From NCBI RefSeq assembly GCF_001586785.1, contig NZ_LUFH02000033.1, forward strand, positions 1-52,184: DNA of 52,184 nt. The letters run 5' to 3'. The notes beneath the pieces were generated by a model, which saw only the letters and a program-made list of their open reading frames with translations, was not told where the DNA came from and searched no databases. Every line of letters begins with the position of its first letter. The first letter of the stretch is position 1. Source of the DNA: Sphaerospermopsis aphanizomenoides BCCUSP55 (GTDB lineage: Bacteria; Cyanobacteriota; Cyanobacteriia; Cyanobacteriales; Nostocaceae). Position numbers and translations under genes: made by a program. Below are positions 16,727-26,078 of the stretch, one piece after another.

Positions 16727-19700
16727 ATGACCACCACCGAACAAAATCCCTTTTCTCCGCAAGAAATCGCCGAAGAAGGCATAAAACCAGAAGAATATAC
16801 AGAAATTGTCCGCCGTTTAGGTCGTCATCCCAACAAAGCTGAACTAGGAATGTTTGGGGTGATGTGGTCAGAACATTGTTGTTATAAAAATTCCCGTCCC
16901 TTACTCAAACAGTTTCCCACCACAGGACCCCGTATCCTTGTTGGACCGGGAGAAAATGCCGGCGTTGTCGATATTGGTGATGGACTCAGATTAGCTTTTA
17001 AAATAGAATCCCATAATCACCCTTCAGCAGTTGAACCCTTCCAAGGTGCTGCAACAGGTGTAGGTGGTATATTAAGAGATATCTTTACAATGGGGGCGCG
17101 TCCCATTGCTTTATTAAATTCTCTCCGCTTTGGTGATTTGGATGATCCAAAAACCCAACGGTTATTTACAGGCGTTGTTGCGGGCATCAGCCATTATGGT
17201 AATTGTTTAGTTAGTGACGAAACATTTATCTGGAAAGATAAACATGGTGTGCATTTTGACACCATTGGTAATTTTGTCGAATCTCGCTTACCCTCTGGTG
17301 TCAGCACTTTAGAGATAGAAGATGGTGATGCGGTTACAACCCTCTCTTTAGACCCAGATCAGCATACAGTATGCTGGCAGCGTGTACGGCGGATTTTTAA
17401 GCGTTGTAGTCAAAACCTCATTACTATCCGCACTGCTTTGGGGCGTAAACTCATTGTCACTCCAGATCATCCCATGTTAATTCGTGCAGCAGGTCAATGG
17501 GATATTGCCCCGGCGCTATCTTTAAAAGTGGGTGATCAAATTCCGATTATCACTGCTTTACCCGAATTAGCACCAGGAGAAAACAAAGATACACCTCTAG
17601 ACCTCATCGCCCATCTAAATCCAGAAGATGCTAGTGGTCAAGATGTTTATGTCAAACTACCGGAAAATTGGCAAGCAACGGAAGTTGTACGCACTGCTTT
17701 GCGGTTACTCGAACCTTCTGCTAATAACCGTCATCAATATTTAAGCACTGGTAGATTTCCACTTTCCCACTTTTTAGCCCTAGAACTGCTGCTGAATGTT
17801 TCCCGTAGCGATGTCAGTCTATTTAGACGTGGCAAGGCTAACTATATGCAGGCAGCTATTCAGCCAAATGAATTATTTGCTCGCTTAATTGGTTATTTCT
17901 TGTCTGAAGGTTGCGTTTCCCAAAATGGCAAGACATACAAAATTATTTTCACCTTTGCCCACCATGAAACAGAGTATGTTGAAGATGTAATTGCTGGACT
18001 CAAACAATTAGGACTACGCCCCTGTGTAGAAAAACGCGCTTCTACTATTGCTGTTTATGCAACTTCTTGGTTATTAGGGCATTTCTTCAAAAATGTTTGG
18101 CAGTGTGGAACTGAGGCCAGTAATAAAGCTTTTCCGGCTTTTATTTTCCAATGGTCAGAAAACTTACAGCGTGAAGCCCTCAAAGGTTTAATGCGTGGTG
18201 ATGGTTCGATGACCACGAAAACCAATGGTAATCATGCCAAAATCAGTTTTGGGACTACTAGCCATAAATTGTTTGAACAAACGGTTTTTCTGCTGCAAAG
18301 TCAAGGAGTTATGCCCTATATTTATTACAAACCAGCAGGAGAAGGTGAAATAGAAGGACGTAAACACATCCGCAAACCATTATGGCAATTAGAAGTTAGT
18401 AATTTAGCGGGATTAAAGAAATTAGCAACTGTCTTTAGTCAACAGCGAAATGCAGAATTGGCAGTTGCCCTGAATCGCTACAATGGAAGCAAATACTCAT
18501 TCCCCCGTTTTACTCAATGTGATGAAGATATAGCTGTTGTTAAAATCCAAAGCATTGAATATCACGCTGTTGAAGAATGTAATGTTTATGATGTGGAAGT
18601 AGATAACACCCATCTGTTTGTAACTTCATCTGGGATAGTTACTCATAACTGTGTCGGTGTTCCCACGGTAGGCGGTGAAGTTTATTTTGACCCGGCTTAT
18701 TCCGGTAATCCCTTAGTTAACGTCATGGCACTGGGATTAATGGAAACACCAGAAATAGTAAAATCCGGTGCTTCTGGTTTTGGTAATCCTGTGTTATATG
18801 TCGGTTCTACCACTGGTCGGGATGGCATGGGAGGAGCAAGTTTTGCCAGTGCAGAATTAACTGATGAGTCAATGGATAACCGTCCTGCGGTGCAAGTAGG
18901 AGATCCATTTTTAGAAAAATCCTTGATTGAAGCTTGTTTAGAGGCATTTAAAACCGGGGCTGTAGTGGCGGCACAAGATATGGGTGCTGCGGGTATCACT
19001 TGTTCTACTTCGGAGATGGCAGCTAAAGGAGGTGTGGGTATTGAATTTGACTTAGATAAAGTTCCGTCTCGTGAGTTAGGAATGATACCTTATGAATATC
19101 TGCTGTCGGAATCTCAAGAAAGAATGCTGTTTGTTGCCCAAAAAGGACGAGAACAGGAGTTAATTGATATTTTTCACCGTTGGGGACTGCAAGCGGTGGT
19201 GGCGGGTACGGTAATTGCAGAACCTATTGTCAGGATATTGTTTCAGGGGAAAATAGCTGCCGAAATTCCTGCTGATGCTTTGGCAGAAAATACGCCGTTG
19301 TATGAACGAGAAATATTGACAAAATCGCCAGAATATGCACTTGAAGCTTGGGCTTGGACGGTTGATAGTTTACCCACCTGTGATGCGACAGGGATTGAAA
19401 TTGGCAGAATTTGGCAAAGTTGGAATGATATTTTATTAACTTTGTTGAATACACCAACTATTGCTTCTAAAAGCTGGGTTTATCGCCAATATGACCATCA
19501 AGTACAGAATAACACGGTGTTGTTACCTGGTGGTGCGGATGCGGCTGTTGTGCGCTTGCGTCCTTTGGAAGAAACACCTCATCTCACATCCAAAATCCAA
19601 AATCTAAAATCCGGTGTTGCTGCAACGGTAGATTGTAATTCCCGCTATGTCTATCTTGATCCTTATGAGGGTGGTAAGGCTGTGGTAGCGGAAGCAGCGC

Positions 19701-20581
19701 GGAATCTTAGTTGTGTGGGTGCTGAACCCTTGGCTGTGACGGATAATCTCAATTTTGGTAGTCCGGAAAAACCAATTGGTTATTGGCAATTAGCGTCTGC
19801 TTGTCGAGGTTTGAGTGAGGGTTGTCAGGAGTTTTCTACACCTGTAACTGGTGGAAATGTTTCTTTGTATAATGAAACTCTTGATTCTCAGGGAAATCCT
19901 CAACCTATTTATCCGACTCCAGTAGTGGGAATGGTTGGTTTGATTGAAGATTTAGATAAAATCTGTGGACAAGGTTGGCAAAATCCAGGTGATGCAATTT
20001 ACTTGCTTGGTGTACCAGTGCAATCTCGATCCCCCCAACCCCCCTTAGAAAGGGGGGCAGAAACATCTAAAATTGAATTGGGTGCTTCGGAATATCTGGC
20101 AACCATTCACAATACAATTGCTGGTAAACCGCCCAGAGTAGATTTTGATTTGGAACGTCGTGTACAAAAAGCTTGTCGTGAGGGTATTCGCGCTGGTTGG
20201 GTGCGTTCTGCCCATGATACTGCTGAAGGTGGTTTAACAGTAGCTTTAGCGGAGTCTTGTCTGTCTGGGAATCTTGGTGCCAAGATTAATTTAGATATTT
20301 CTGCAACTGATGATTCCAGATTTGATCAAGTGCTATTTGGTGAAGGTGGTGCGAGAATTGTAGTTTCTGTGAGTGAGGAAAATCAGGAAGTTTGGGAATC
20401 CTATTTACAGGAACATTTGCCAGAAAGTTGGCAAAAATTAGGTGTGGTGAGTAATGCAGAAATAGGTTTACAGATTTCCACCAATGACAACCATGATTTA
20501 ATCAAGGTTAGCATTCCAGACATGAGCGATCGCTATGATCAAGCAATATCTAATCGTCTCGCTGTCTATGCTAATGGTTAA
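16727..20581 (+). CDS. purL: Phosphoribosylformylglycinamidine synthase subunit PurL, interrupted by an intein
   Basis: The ORF encodes 1284 residues; removing an in-frame 482-residue intein (160-641) leaves an 802-residue extein, close to the length of small bacterial PurL. PurL uses ATP and ammonia delivered by PurQ to turn FGAR into FGAM in de novo purine synthesis, in a complex with PurQ and PurS. Extein signatures include [40 protein letters not shown] and the rejoined [13 protein letters not shown]. The late extein carries two short repeat-derived insertions, near 19589-19612 ([10 protein letters not shown]) and 20028-20060 (SPQPPLERG). purF follows on the same strand. purQ and purS are not in the window. 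Because PurL is normally needed for purine prototrophy, the intact frame implies that splicing works. Confidence 0.96.
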   Translation: MTTTEQNPFSPQEIAEEGIKPEEYTEIVRRLGRHPNKAELGMFGVMWSEHCCYKNSRPLLKQFPTTGPRILVGPGENAGVVDIGDGLRLAFKIESHNHPSAVEPFQGAATGVGGILRDIFTMGARPIALLNSLRFGDLDDPKTQRLFTGVVAGISHYGNCLVSDETFIWKDKHGVHFDTIGNFVESRLPSGVSTLEIEDGDAVTTLSLDPDQHTVCWQRVRRIFKRCSQNLITIRTALGRKLIVTPDHPMLIRAAGQWDIAPALSLKVGDQIPIITALPELAPGENKDTPLDLIAHLNPEDASGQDVYVKLPENWQATEVVRTALRLLEPSANNRHQYLSTGRFPLSHFLALELLLNVSRSDVSLFRRGKANYMQAAIQPNELFARLIGYFLSEGCVSQNGKTYKIIFTFAHHETEYVEDVIAGLKQLGLRPCVEKRASTIAVYATSWLLGHFFKNVWQCGTEASNKAFPAFIFQWSENLQREALKGLMRGDGSMTTKTNGNHAKISFGTTSHKLFEQTVFLLQSQGVMPYIYYKPAGEGEIEGRKHIRKPLWQLEVSNLAGLKKLATVFSQQRNAELAVALNRYNGSKYSFPRFTQCDEDIAVVKIQSIEYHAVEECNVYDVEVDNTHLFVTSSGIVTHNCVGVPTVGGEVYFDPAYSGNPLVNVMALGLMETPEIVKSGASGFGNPVLYVGSTTGRDGMGGASFASAELTDESMDNRPAVQVGDPFLEKSLIEACLEAFKTGAVVAAQDMGAAGITCSTSEMAAKGGVGIEFDLDKVPSRELGMIPYEYLLSESQERMLFVAQKGREQELIDIFHRWGLQAVVAGTVIAEPIVRILFQGKIAAEIPADALAENTPLYEREILTKSPEYALEAWAWTVDSLPTCDATGIEIGRIWQSWNDILLTLLNTPTIASKSWVYRQYDHQVQNNTVLLPGGADAAVVRLRPLEETPHLTSKIQNLKSGVAATVDCNSRYVYLDPYEGGKAVVAEAARNLSCVGAEPLAVTDNLNFGSPEKPIGYWQLASACRGLSEGCQEFSTPVTGGNVSLYNETLDSQGNPQPIYPTPVVGMVGLIEDLDKICGQGWQNPGDAIYLLGVPVQSRSPQPPLERGAETSKIELGASEYLATIHNTIAGKPPRVDFDLERRVQKACREGIRAGWVRSAHDTAEGGLTVALAESCLSGNLGAKINLDISATDDSRFDQVLFGEGGARIVVSVSEENQEVWESYLQEHLPESWQKLGVVSNAEIGLQISTNDNHDLIKVSIPDMSDRYDQAISNRLAVYANG
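17204..18649 (+). mobile_element. PurL intein with LAGLIDADG homing endonuclease
   Basis: A 482-residue protein intron spanning PurL residues 160-641. Splice junctions: N-terminal Cys ([10 protein letters not shown]) after HYGN; C-terminal IVTHN before the +1 Cys of CVGVPTVGG. Splicing motifs: block B TPDHPMLI (T86 and H89 of the intein), block [15 protein letters not shown] (460-473), block G with H481-N482. The insert contains a two-motif LAGLIDADG endonuclease: [12 protein letters not shown] (227-238, acidic E235) and [11 protein letters not shown] (326-336, acidic D333). Both metal-binding acids are kept, so it may still home. The insertion site is a highly conserved PurL segment, typical of inteins. 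The frame is intact with no stop, so this is a full-length intein and neither a mini-intein nor a split one. Confidence 0.95.
19589..19612. repeat. Heptad repeat inside the purL reading frame
   Basis: Three AATCCAA/AATCTAA units translate in frame as SKIQNLKS within PurL. The same noncoding repeat class occurs at several intergenic sites in this window. Confidence 0.8.
20028..20060. repeat. Palindromic C/G-rich repeat inside purL
   Basis: CCCCCC...CCCCCCTT and AAGGGGGG form a strong hairpin translated as SPQPPLERG. It looks like a common cyanobacterial dispersed palindrome that landed in frame in a surface loop. Confidence 0.7.
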
Positions 20582-20993
20582 ATAAATAATCGGTGATCGG
20601 GAAGAGAAAGGAAATGAGAGGAAAATTTCTTTTCCCTTTCCCCACAAAACCCGACAACTGTGGAAACAGTACAGCGAGTATTTTCCGGTTGAGATTCTTC
20701 AATCCAAAATCCAAAATCCAAAATCCAAAATTCTTATACCTCTTACCTGCTGACAGTAATTTTGTGCTTTTTGGCCTAAATTCCAGAAATTACGTTAATC
20801 TTTTAATGGATGGTTAAAGATTTGTTAAGAATTTTGCAACTATCCATTGGCATAATTCCAGTGACAAACAAAGTAGTTCAGAAAGCAAGTATATTAATAT
20901 ACTATTGTGTTTATTCCTATCTTTAGAAAACAGGAAGATTCTGAACTCCTAACATTCTTCTTAGACAGATACCCCACCAGGAGCAAAACCAGC
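20582..20993. other. Region between purL and purF, with heptad repeat
   Basis: 412 bases without a supported gene. It contains a tandem AATCCAA run at 20700-20731. The stretch at 20820-20990 is AT-rich and is the likely purF promoter. The short open frame at 20593-20817 reads through the repeat and is not credible. Confidence 0.5.
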
Positions 20994-22472
20994 ATGATTC
21001 CTTACCATCCCGTCACTCTGGATCAATCTATCAATAACCATGAAAACCACCACGATAAGCCAGAAGAAGCTTGCGGTGTTTTCGGTATTTACGCACCAGA
21101 ACAAGATGTTGCGAAATTAACATACTTCGGACTATACGCCCTGCAACATCGGGGTCAAGAATCAGCCGGTATTGCTACTTTTGAGGGGCAGTACGTACAC
21201 CAGCACAAAGATATGGGTTTGGTGTCTCAAGTCTTCAATGAAAGCATCTTAGAAGAGTTACCCGGTAATCTTGCCGTTGGTCACACCCGTTATTCTACTA
21301 CTGGTTCTAGTCGCAAAGTTAACGCCCAACCCGCTGTAGTGGAAACCAGCTTAGGCAAATTAGCATTAGCACATAATGGTAATTTAGTCAATACAGTTCA
21401 ATTGCAAGCAGAACTGCTCAAAAGTAATTTTAACCTCGTGACAAGCACAGATTCAGAAATGATTGCCTATGCGATCGCTGAAGAAGTGAATGCCGGTGCA
21501 GATTGGTTAGAAGGTTCTATTCGGGCTTTTCACCGTTGTCAAGGTGCATTTAGTCTGGTAATTGGAACACCGGATGGCATCATGGGAGTGCGGGACCCGA
21601 ACGGTATTCGTCCCTTGGTCATTGGTACATTGGATAGTGATCCAGTTCGTTACGTTCTTTCCTCAGAAACCTGCGGTTTAGATATTATCGGCGCGGAATA
21701 TTTGCGGGATGTAGAACCAGGTGAGTTAGTTTGGATTACAGAAGAGGGTTTAACTTCTTTTCCTTGGAATCAACAACCTCAGCGCAAATTGTGTATCTTT
21801 GAAATGATCTACTTTGCCCGTCCTGATAGTTTGATGCACAATGAAACTTTGTATAGCTATCGGATGCGGTTAGGAAGAAGATTAGCAGAAGAATCACCTA
21901 TAGAAGCAGATATAGTTTTTGGTGTACCTGATTCTGGCATACCTGCGGCCATTGGTTTTTCCCAAACATCGGGTATAGCTTATGGTGAAGGGTTGATTAA
22001 AAATCGCTACGTCGGTAGAACATTTATTCAACCTACCCAAAGTATGCGCGAAACAGGGATTAAAATGAAATTAAACCCTTTAAAAGATGTTTTATTTGGG
22101 AAGCGGGTGGTAATAATTGATGATTCCATCGTCCGGGGAACTACTAGCCGCAAACTCGTCAAAGCCTTGCGTGATGCTGGTGCGGCGGAAGTACACATGA
22201 GAATTTCTTCCCCTCCTGTCACCCATCCTTGCTTTTATGGTATTGATACGGATACCCAAGATCAACTCATTGCTGCAACAAAATCAGTTGAGGAAATAGC
22301 TAAACAATTAGAAGTTGATACTCTCGCATATCTGAGTTGGGAAGGAATGTTAGAAACAACAAGAGAAGATACAAATAGTTTCTGTTCTGCTTGTTTTACA
22401 GGTGATTATCCTGTAGCTATTCCTGAACAGGTGAAGCGTTCTAAATTGATGTTAGAAAAAGCCACAGTTTAG
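20994..22472 (+). CDS. purF: Amidophosphoribosyltransferase
   Basis: A 492-residue enzyme for the first committed step of purine synthesis (PRPP plus glutamine to phosphoribosylamine). An N-terminal propeptide of about 26 residues precedes the catalytic Cys in EEACGVFGIYAPEQ, so maturation by self-cleavage is expected. The glutaminase domain (GLYALQHRGQESAGIATFEG) is followed by the PRTase domain with the PRPP loop VVIIDDSIVRGTTSRKLV. Cysteines consistent with a [4Fe-4S] cluster of the B. subtilis type are visible (SFCSACFTGDYP near the C-terminus). Start ATG 20994 has an AGGAG box 12 nt upstream and fits the family; a GTG at 20907 would add 29 unlikely residues. purL lies upstream on the same strand. 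Confidence 0.95.
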   Translation: MIPYHPVTLDQSINNHENHHDKPEEACGVFGIYAPEQDVAKLTYFGLYALQHRGQESAGIATFEGQYVHQHKDMGLVSQVFNESILEELPGNLAVGHTRYSTTGSSRKVNAQPAVVETSLGKLALAHNGNLVNTVQLQAELLKSNFNLVTSTDSEMIAYAIAEEVNAGADWLEGSIRAFHRCQGAFSLVIGTPDGIMGVRDPNGIRPLVIGTLDSDPVRYVLSSETCGLDIIGAEYLRDVEPGELVWITEEGLTSFPWNQQPQRKLCIFEMIYFARPDSLMHNETLYSYRMRLGRRLAEESPIEADIVFGVPDSGIPAAIGFSQTSGIAYGEGLIKNRYVGRTFIQPTQSMRETGIKMKLNPLKDVLFGKRVVIIDDSIVRGTTSRKLVKALRDAGAAEVHMRISSPPVTHPCFYGIDTDTQDQLIAATKSVEEIAKQLEVDTLAYLSWEGMLETTREDTNSFCSACFTGDYPVAIPEQVKRSKLMLEKATV

Positions 22473-22492
22473 GTCATTTTATCATTTTGTGG

Positions 22493-22524
22493 GGTGGGCA
22501 TCTTGCCCGCCTAAATTTTTTATT
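22493..22524 (+). terminator. purF terminator
   Basis: GGTGGGCA and TGCCCGCC form an eight-pair stem with a three-base loop, 21 bp after the purF stop, followed by a T-rich stretch (AAATTTTTTATTTT). Confidence 0.7.
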
Positions 22525-22525
22525 T

Positions 22526-22600
22526 TGTCAGAATCAGGATAACTAGGATTTTTATCTCACACAAAGTCGCTAAGAAGCAAAGAAGAAAAGGAAGATATTT
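22526..22600. repeat. Direct repeat flanking the TumE locus, left copy
   Basis: Holds TGTCAGAATCAGGAT, TTTTATCTCAC and AAGAAAAGGAAGATATTT in this order. The last two blocks recur in the same order and orientation at about 23485-23565 beyond the toxin-antitoxin pair, and the first resembles the termini of the inverted repeat at 23282-23482. Confidence 0.5.
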
Positions 22601-22605
22601 CTCAT

Positions 22606-22995
22606 TTATCCTACAACTAATAATTTATTTACCTCCTCTAAAACTTCAGATATTTCCGGTTTTTCAGCAGCAATCACATCCTCTGGTAAATGTTTATGAT
22701 ATGGAAAGTTAGCTAGATTGGGAAAGTGAGGCGTGCTATCATAACGAAAAACTAAATGATTATTTGCGTCTTGAAAATGGTAACGGTAATCAAGAAATTG
22801 TAATTGATTGTTTGCGATTACGATAGCTTCATTTATTTCTAGTAAATGTGTTTGATTAAAACGTAATCTAATTCTTAGGTTAGCGCGGTTGGGAGTTAAA
22901 ATTTCTTCTTCATAGCGTTCAACATAAACATTGCTGTACAGAAGAATAGCTTTTTCAACTTGATTGAGATAATCTGAGAGAATGTTAGGCAGCAT
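22606..22995 (-). CDS. TumE-like (DUF6516) toxin-type protein
   Basis: A 129-residue protein (YLNQVEKAILLYSNVYVERY; LRIRLRFNQTHLLEINEAIV; FLDYRYHFQDANNHLVFRYD) resembling the DUF6516/TumE family of putative toxins. The family has a small alpha/beta fold. It overlaps its upstream partner by 11 nt. The target is unknown to me, so the toxin label rests on family and gene pairing. Confidence 0.65.
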   Translation of the reverse strand: MLPNILSDYLNQVEKAILLYSNVYVERYEEEILTPNRANLRIRLRFNQTHLLEINEAIVIANNQLQFLDYRYHFQDANNHLVFRYDSTPHFPNLANFPYHKHLPEDVIAAEKPEISEVLEEVNKLLVVG

Positions 22996-23215
22996 TATTA
23001 AATTGTCGCTCTATTTCCTGACGTAAAGCAAGATAGTGACGGTAATCATTTGCCCATTCTATAAATAAGATATCATCTGATAATCTACCTTGATTGTATT
23101 GGTAAAAAAACTCTTCAGAATCCATGTCATGTTGATTTTCATAAATACTTAGCCTTTTAGTAACTGCAACTAAAGCATCTAATGGTGATGTATATTCAAT
23201 AGTTTGTTTACGCAT
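22985..23215 (-). CDS. Antitoxin partner of the TumE-like protein
   Basis: A 76-residue, mostly helical, charged protein (ALVAVTKRLSIYENQHDMDS; DDILFIEWANDYRHYLALRQ). It is the upstream member of an overlapping two-gene operon with the DUF6516 gene. The size, the gene order and the helical N-terminus fit the cognate antitoxin (TumA-type). The resemblance is by context more than by a clear motif. Confidence 0.55.
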   Translation of the reverse strand: MRKQTIEYTSPLDALVAVTKRLSIYENQHDMDSEEFFYQYNQGRLSDDILFIEWANDYRHYLALRQEIERQFNNAA

Positions 23216-23666
23216 GGCTTTTTTTAATATTTAATAATTTGAATTATTGTTAATTATAACATAATTTTAAAATAAAATACATTGTCTGAAGCAGGATAAC
23301 CAGGATTAGAGGATTTACAGGATTACATTTAAAAGCATTGAAAAATTAAAATTAAATCTTTTGCGAATTATCTACATCACTATTTATTATATAACATCCA
23401 AAAAATCCTCACATTCCAAAAATCAAACTTCCAATCACATCCTGTACATCCTTCAATCCTGGACATCCTGATTCTGACAATTAATTTTTTATCTCACGCC
23501 ATCTCCGTCAGGAGATACCGCTTTCTTAGACGCAAAGACGCAAATAAGAAAAGGAAGATATTTTCTGTTTCATCCATTCTCAGGTTTTCACTGAAAATTA
23601 AATAATGCAGGTGAGTAATTCTCATAAATATATTACTATTAAAACATCAGGCTCTGGAATTTTAAG
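23216..23666. other. Intergenic region between the antitoxin and parA
   Basis: 451 bases with no gene. It contains the inverted-repeat element (23282-23482) and the right-hand flanking direct repeat (about 23485-23565), including a degenerate CGCAAAGACGCAAA stretch. Confidence 0.5.
23282..23482. repeat. Approx. 200-bp element with imperfect terminal inverted repeats
   Basis: The left end (from TGTCTGAAGCAGGATAACC) and the right end (complement of CATCCTGATTCTGACA) pair over about 47 positions with roughly three quarters identity; both ends carry repeated CAGGAT motifs. There is no ORF inside, so it is a MITE-like or structural repeat. Confidence 0.5.
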
Positions 23667-24506
23667 TTATTCAGAATCAACTCGTTGAATAAATTCCTTG
23701 GTCAATTTTATAAGTGCATCATGACCATCACCATATTTTTGTTTATAAGTCAAATTATTGTGAAAATTTAAACTTTCAGCAATTTTCGCTCTTTCTGGAA
23801 TTTTAGTGTAAAAAATGGGAGGAATAAAGGGATTAATCATCATTAAATCTAAATTTTCTACTTGGTAAACAGTATTACTATAACGAGAAATGACTGTACC
23901 AATTGGTTGTAAATTGTGTTGATAAGTTTGATTAAAAATATCAATTTGCTCTAATAATAATTCTAATCCATAAATTGCCATCCGGCTGGGGACACAAGGA
24001 ATTAAGCAATAATCACTGGCGTAAAATGCACTTTTAATAAAATTGTTGATATTGGGAGGACAATCTATTAATATATAGTCGTAATTTGTTAATAATGGTT
24101 GAATGACTTGAAATAACGTAACTATTGAACCAGCCGTTAAATTATCTTCTATTGTAAATAATTTGGGACTACTCGGAATTAAATGTAAACAATAAAAAGA
24201 GTTATTTTTTCTGACATTAGAAACAGCCTCTTTAACTATATAATCTTCAATATGTATTTTGTCAAAGAAGAATTCAGCCTTTTGAAACAAAAAAGGTAAT
24301 GTTAAACCACGGTTATTATATTGCCATTGCCAAACTTCCTCTGACATCATCGCATTAGTTAAGTTACTTTGAGCATCTAAATCAATCACTAAAACTCGTT
24401 TATTATACATAGTATCCCCCGCCAAATATTCTGCTAAAGCCATAACGAGGGTAGTTTTACCAACCCCACCTTTGAGATTACAAATACTAATTATTTTGGC
24501 TGTCAT
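23667..24506 (-). CDS. ParA/Soj-type ATPase
   Basis: A 279-residue P-loop ATPase. The deviant Walker A is CNLKGGVGKTT (residues 8-18), with VLVIDLDAQSNLTNAM (switch I) and YDYILIDCPPNINNFI (Walker B). ParA-type ATPases position DNA or protein cargo by patterned binding to the nucleoid. No parB or parS partner is adjacent, so it is an orphan: cargo could be a chemoreceptor cluster, carboxysomes or an integrated element, none of which can be decided here. AT-rich codons are similar to the neighbouring toxin-antitoxin module. It is complete, with an ATG start directly before the first beta strand. Confidence 0.85.
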   Translation of the reverse strand: MTAKIISICNLKGGVGKTTLVMALAEYLAGDTMYNKRVLVIDLDAQSNLTNAMMSEEVWQWQYNNRGLTLPFLFQKAEFFFDKIHIEDYIVKEAVSNVRKNNSFYCLHLIPSSPKLFTIEDNLTAGSIVTLFQVIQPLLTNYDYILIDCPPNINNFIKSAFYASDYCLIPCVPSRMAIYGLELLLEQIDIFNQTYQHNLQPIGTVISRYSNTVYQVENLDLMMINPFIPPIFYTKIPERAKIAESLNFHNNLTYKQKYGDGHDALIKLTKEFIQRVDSE

Positions 24507-24609
24507 ATTTTTGGGTAGATGCTGTTATTGTGATAATTATACAGCAGCTTTCAGCAGTCAGCGGTCAGCAGTCAGCAGTAAAACCCTTTTTCTGCAAGGC
24601 TTTGTGATA

Positions 24610-24650
24610 AAAATTTGTACCTTATTAATCTGCAATATGCTGTATTTTTT
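24610..24650. repeat. Dispersed approx. 40-bp repeat, copy 2
   Basis: AAATTTGTACCTTATTAATC followed by TGCAATATGCTGTA. It is close to the copy at 7521-7560 and inverted relative to 42173-42199. It lies upstream of ureD. Confidence 0.6.
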
Positions 24651-24723
24651 TTATAAAAAATGAGTATTTGTGAGGTAATGTTAAAATTATGCAATCGGAA
24701 ATTTTATTTTTTCTAACTTAGCA

Positions 24724-25563
24724 ATGATCGTCAACTCTAAAATAGAAAAAACTTGGCATGGAACACTGAATTTAGTCTATGCTAAACGCCAAGATTCTAC
24801 CCAATTAATCTACAACCATAATCAAGCACCTTTAAAGATTCAACGTCCCTTTTACCCAGAAGGCAAAGAGATTTGTCATAGTATAATTTTACATACTGCT
24901 GGGGGAGTTGTGGGGGGAGATAAACTAACTTCACAAATTCATCTGCAACCCCATTCTCAAGTTTTAATCACCACTGCTGCTGCAAATAAAATCTATCGCA
25001 GCAATGGCTTACAAGCCAGACAAAACATTAATATTCAAATTAATGCTGGTGCTTACTTAGAATATTTACCTCAAGAGACAATTATATTTAATGGAGCAGT
25101 TTATCGCCAAGATGTGCGGATAGAATTAGATGAAAAAGCAAGTTTTTTAGGCTGGGAAATTACGAGATTGGGAAGAACAGCTAGAGGAGAGAAATTTGTA
25201 CAAGGGGAAATGCGATCGCACACGGAAATTTGGCGAAATAATCAACCGTTATGGATTGATAGACAAATCATACCAGGTAACGAACAAATATTTCATAGCC
25301 CTCATGGTTTAGGAGGAAACCCTGTAATTGGTACTTTAGTATTTATTGGTGTTCCCATATCTCAAGAAATTATAGAACAAGCACGTTCCTTAATTACTCA
25401 ATCCATGTTTGCGGGAGTAACTCGTTTAGAATATGGACTTTTGTGTAGATATCGTGGTAATTCTACATCTGAAGTCAGAAAGTGGTTTACAAATATTTGG
25501 CAAATGTTACGAGTATCTTGTTTAAATCGTGGTAATTGTATACCCAGAGTCTGGCAGATGTAA
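24724..25563 (+). CDS. ureD: Urease accessory protein UreD
   Basis: A 279-residue UreD/UreH family protein, the scaffold that binds apo-urease and helps deliver nickel together with UreF and UreG. Typical segments are LHTAGGVVGGDKLTSQIHLQ, ITTAAANKIYRSNG and EYLPQETIIFNGAVYRQ. It is the first gene of the ureD-A-B-C run, with 180 bp to ureA. ureE, ureF and ureG are not present in this window and must be elsewhere. Confidence 0.93.
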   Translation: MIVNSKIEKTWHGTLNLVYAKRQDSTQLIYNHNQAPLKIQRPFYPEGKEICHSIILHTAGGVVGGDKLTSQIHLQPHSQVLITTAAANKIYRSNGLQARQNINIQINAGAYLEYLPQETIIFNGAVYRQDVRIELDEKASFLGWEITRLGRTARGEKFVQGEMRSHTEIWRNNQPLWIDRQIIPGNEQIFHSPHGLGGNPVIGTLVFIGVPISQEIIEQARSLITQSMFAGVTRLEYGLLCRYRGNSTSEVRKWFTNIWQMLRVSCLNRGNCIPRVWQM

Positions 25564-25593
25564 ACAGGACTTACGTACAGAAGTTATCTGTTA

Positions 25594-25634
25594 GGGCTGG
25601 GTGTAAGGGTGTAAGGGTGTAGGGGTGTAAGGGT
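25594..25634. repeat. G-rich tandem repeat in the ureD-ureA spacer
   Basis: Units GGTGTAA/GGTGTAG repeat about five times. It is of the same style as the tracts at 11270 and 44770. Confidence 0.65.
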
Positions 25635-25743
25635 TTTCCTCTCCTCAAACTTGATTTTTTTACCACTTTACTCCTTTGCAAAAACCCTTACTTTTTCGTT
25701 TTTCTGCGTAAGTCTTTGTAAACTAACCACAGAGGAAAGAAGA

Positions 25744-26046
25744 ATGCAACTCACACCGCAAGAAAAGGACAAATTATTAATATTTACCGCTGCTTTAGTA
25801 GCTGAAAGAAGAAAAAATAGAGGATTGAAATTAAATTATCCCGAAGCAGTTGCTTTTATTTCTGCTGCAATTTTAGAAGGTGCAAGGGATGGACAAACTG
25901 TAGCAGAATTAATGAGTTATGGCACAACATTATTAACGCGAGATGATGTGATGGAAGGTGTACCGGAAATGATTCATGAAGTGCAGGTAGAAGCCACATT
26001 TCCTGACGGGACAAAATTAGTAACAGTACATAATCCGATTAGATAA
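25744..26046 (+). CDS. ureA: Urease subunit gamma
   Basis: A 100-residue gamma subunit, beginning [40 protein letters not shown] near the C-terminus is the family signature. It forms the (UreABC)3 complex that hydrolyses urea to ammonia and carbamate. The start is set at ATG 25744, the conserved family start; an upstream open frame to 25651 is not expected to be coding. ureB follows after 32 bp. Confidence 0.96.
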   Translation: MQLTPQEKDKLLIFTAALVAERRKNRGLKLNYPEAVAFISAAILEGARDGQTVAELMSYGTTLLTRDDVMEGVPEMIHEVQVEATFPDGTKLVTVHNPIR

Positions 26047-26078
26047 TTATCACGCCAAGACGCAAAGGAAATAAGTCT

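Noticed and set aside
17204-18649. PurL insertion considered as an intron or a natural domain of PurL
   Set aside because: It is fully in frame with no stop and bears Hint splice motifs and LAGLIDADG motifs, so an intein explains it better.
20593-20817. 74-codon frame between purL and purF
   Set aside because: Passes through an AATCCAA heptad tract; no family resemblance, so treated as noncoding.
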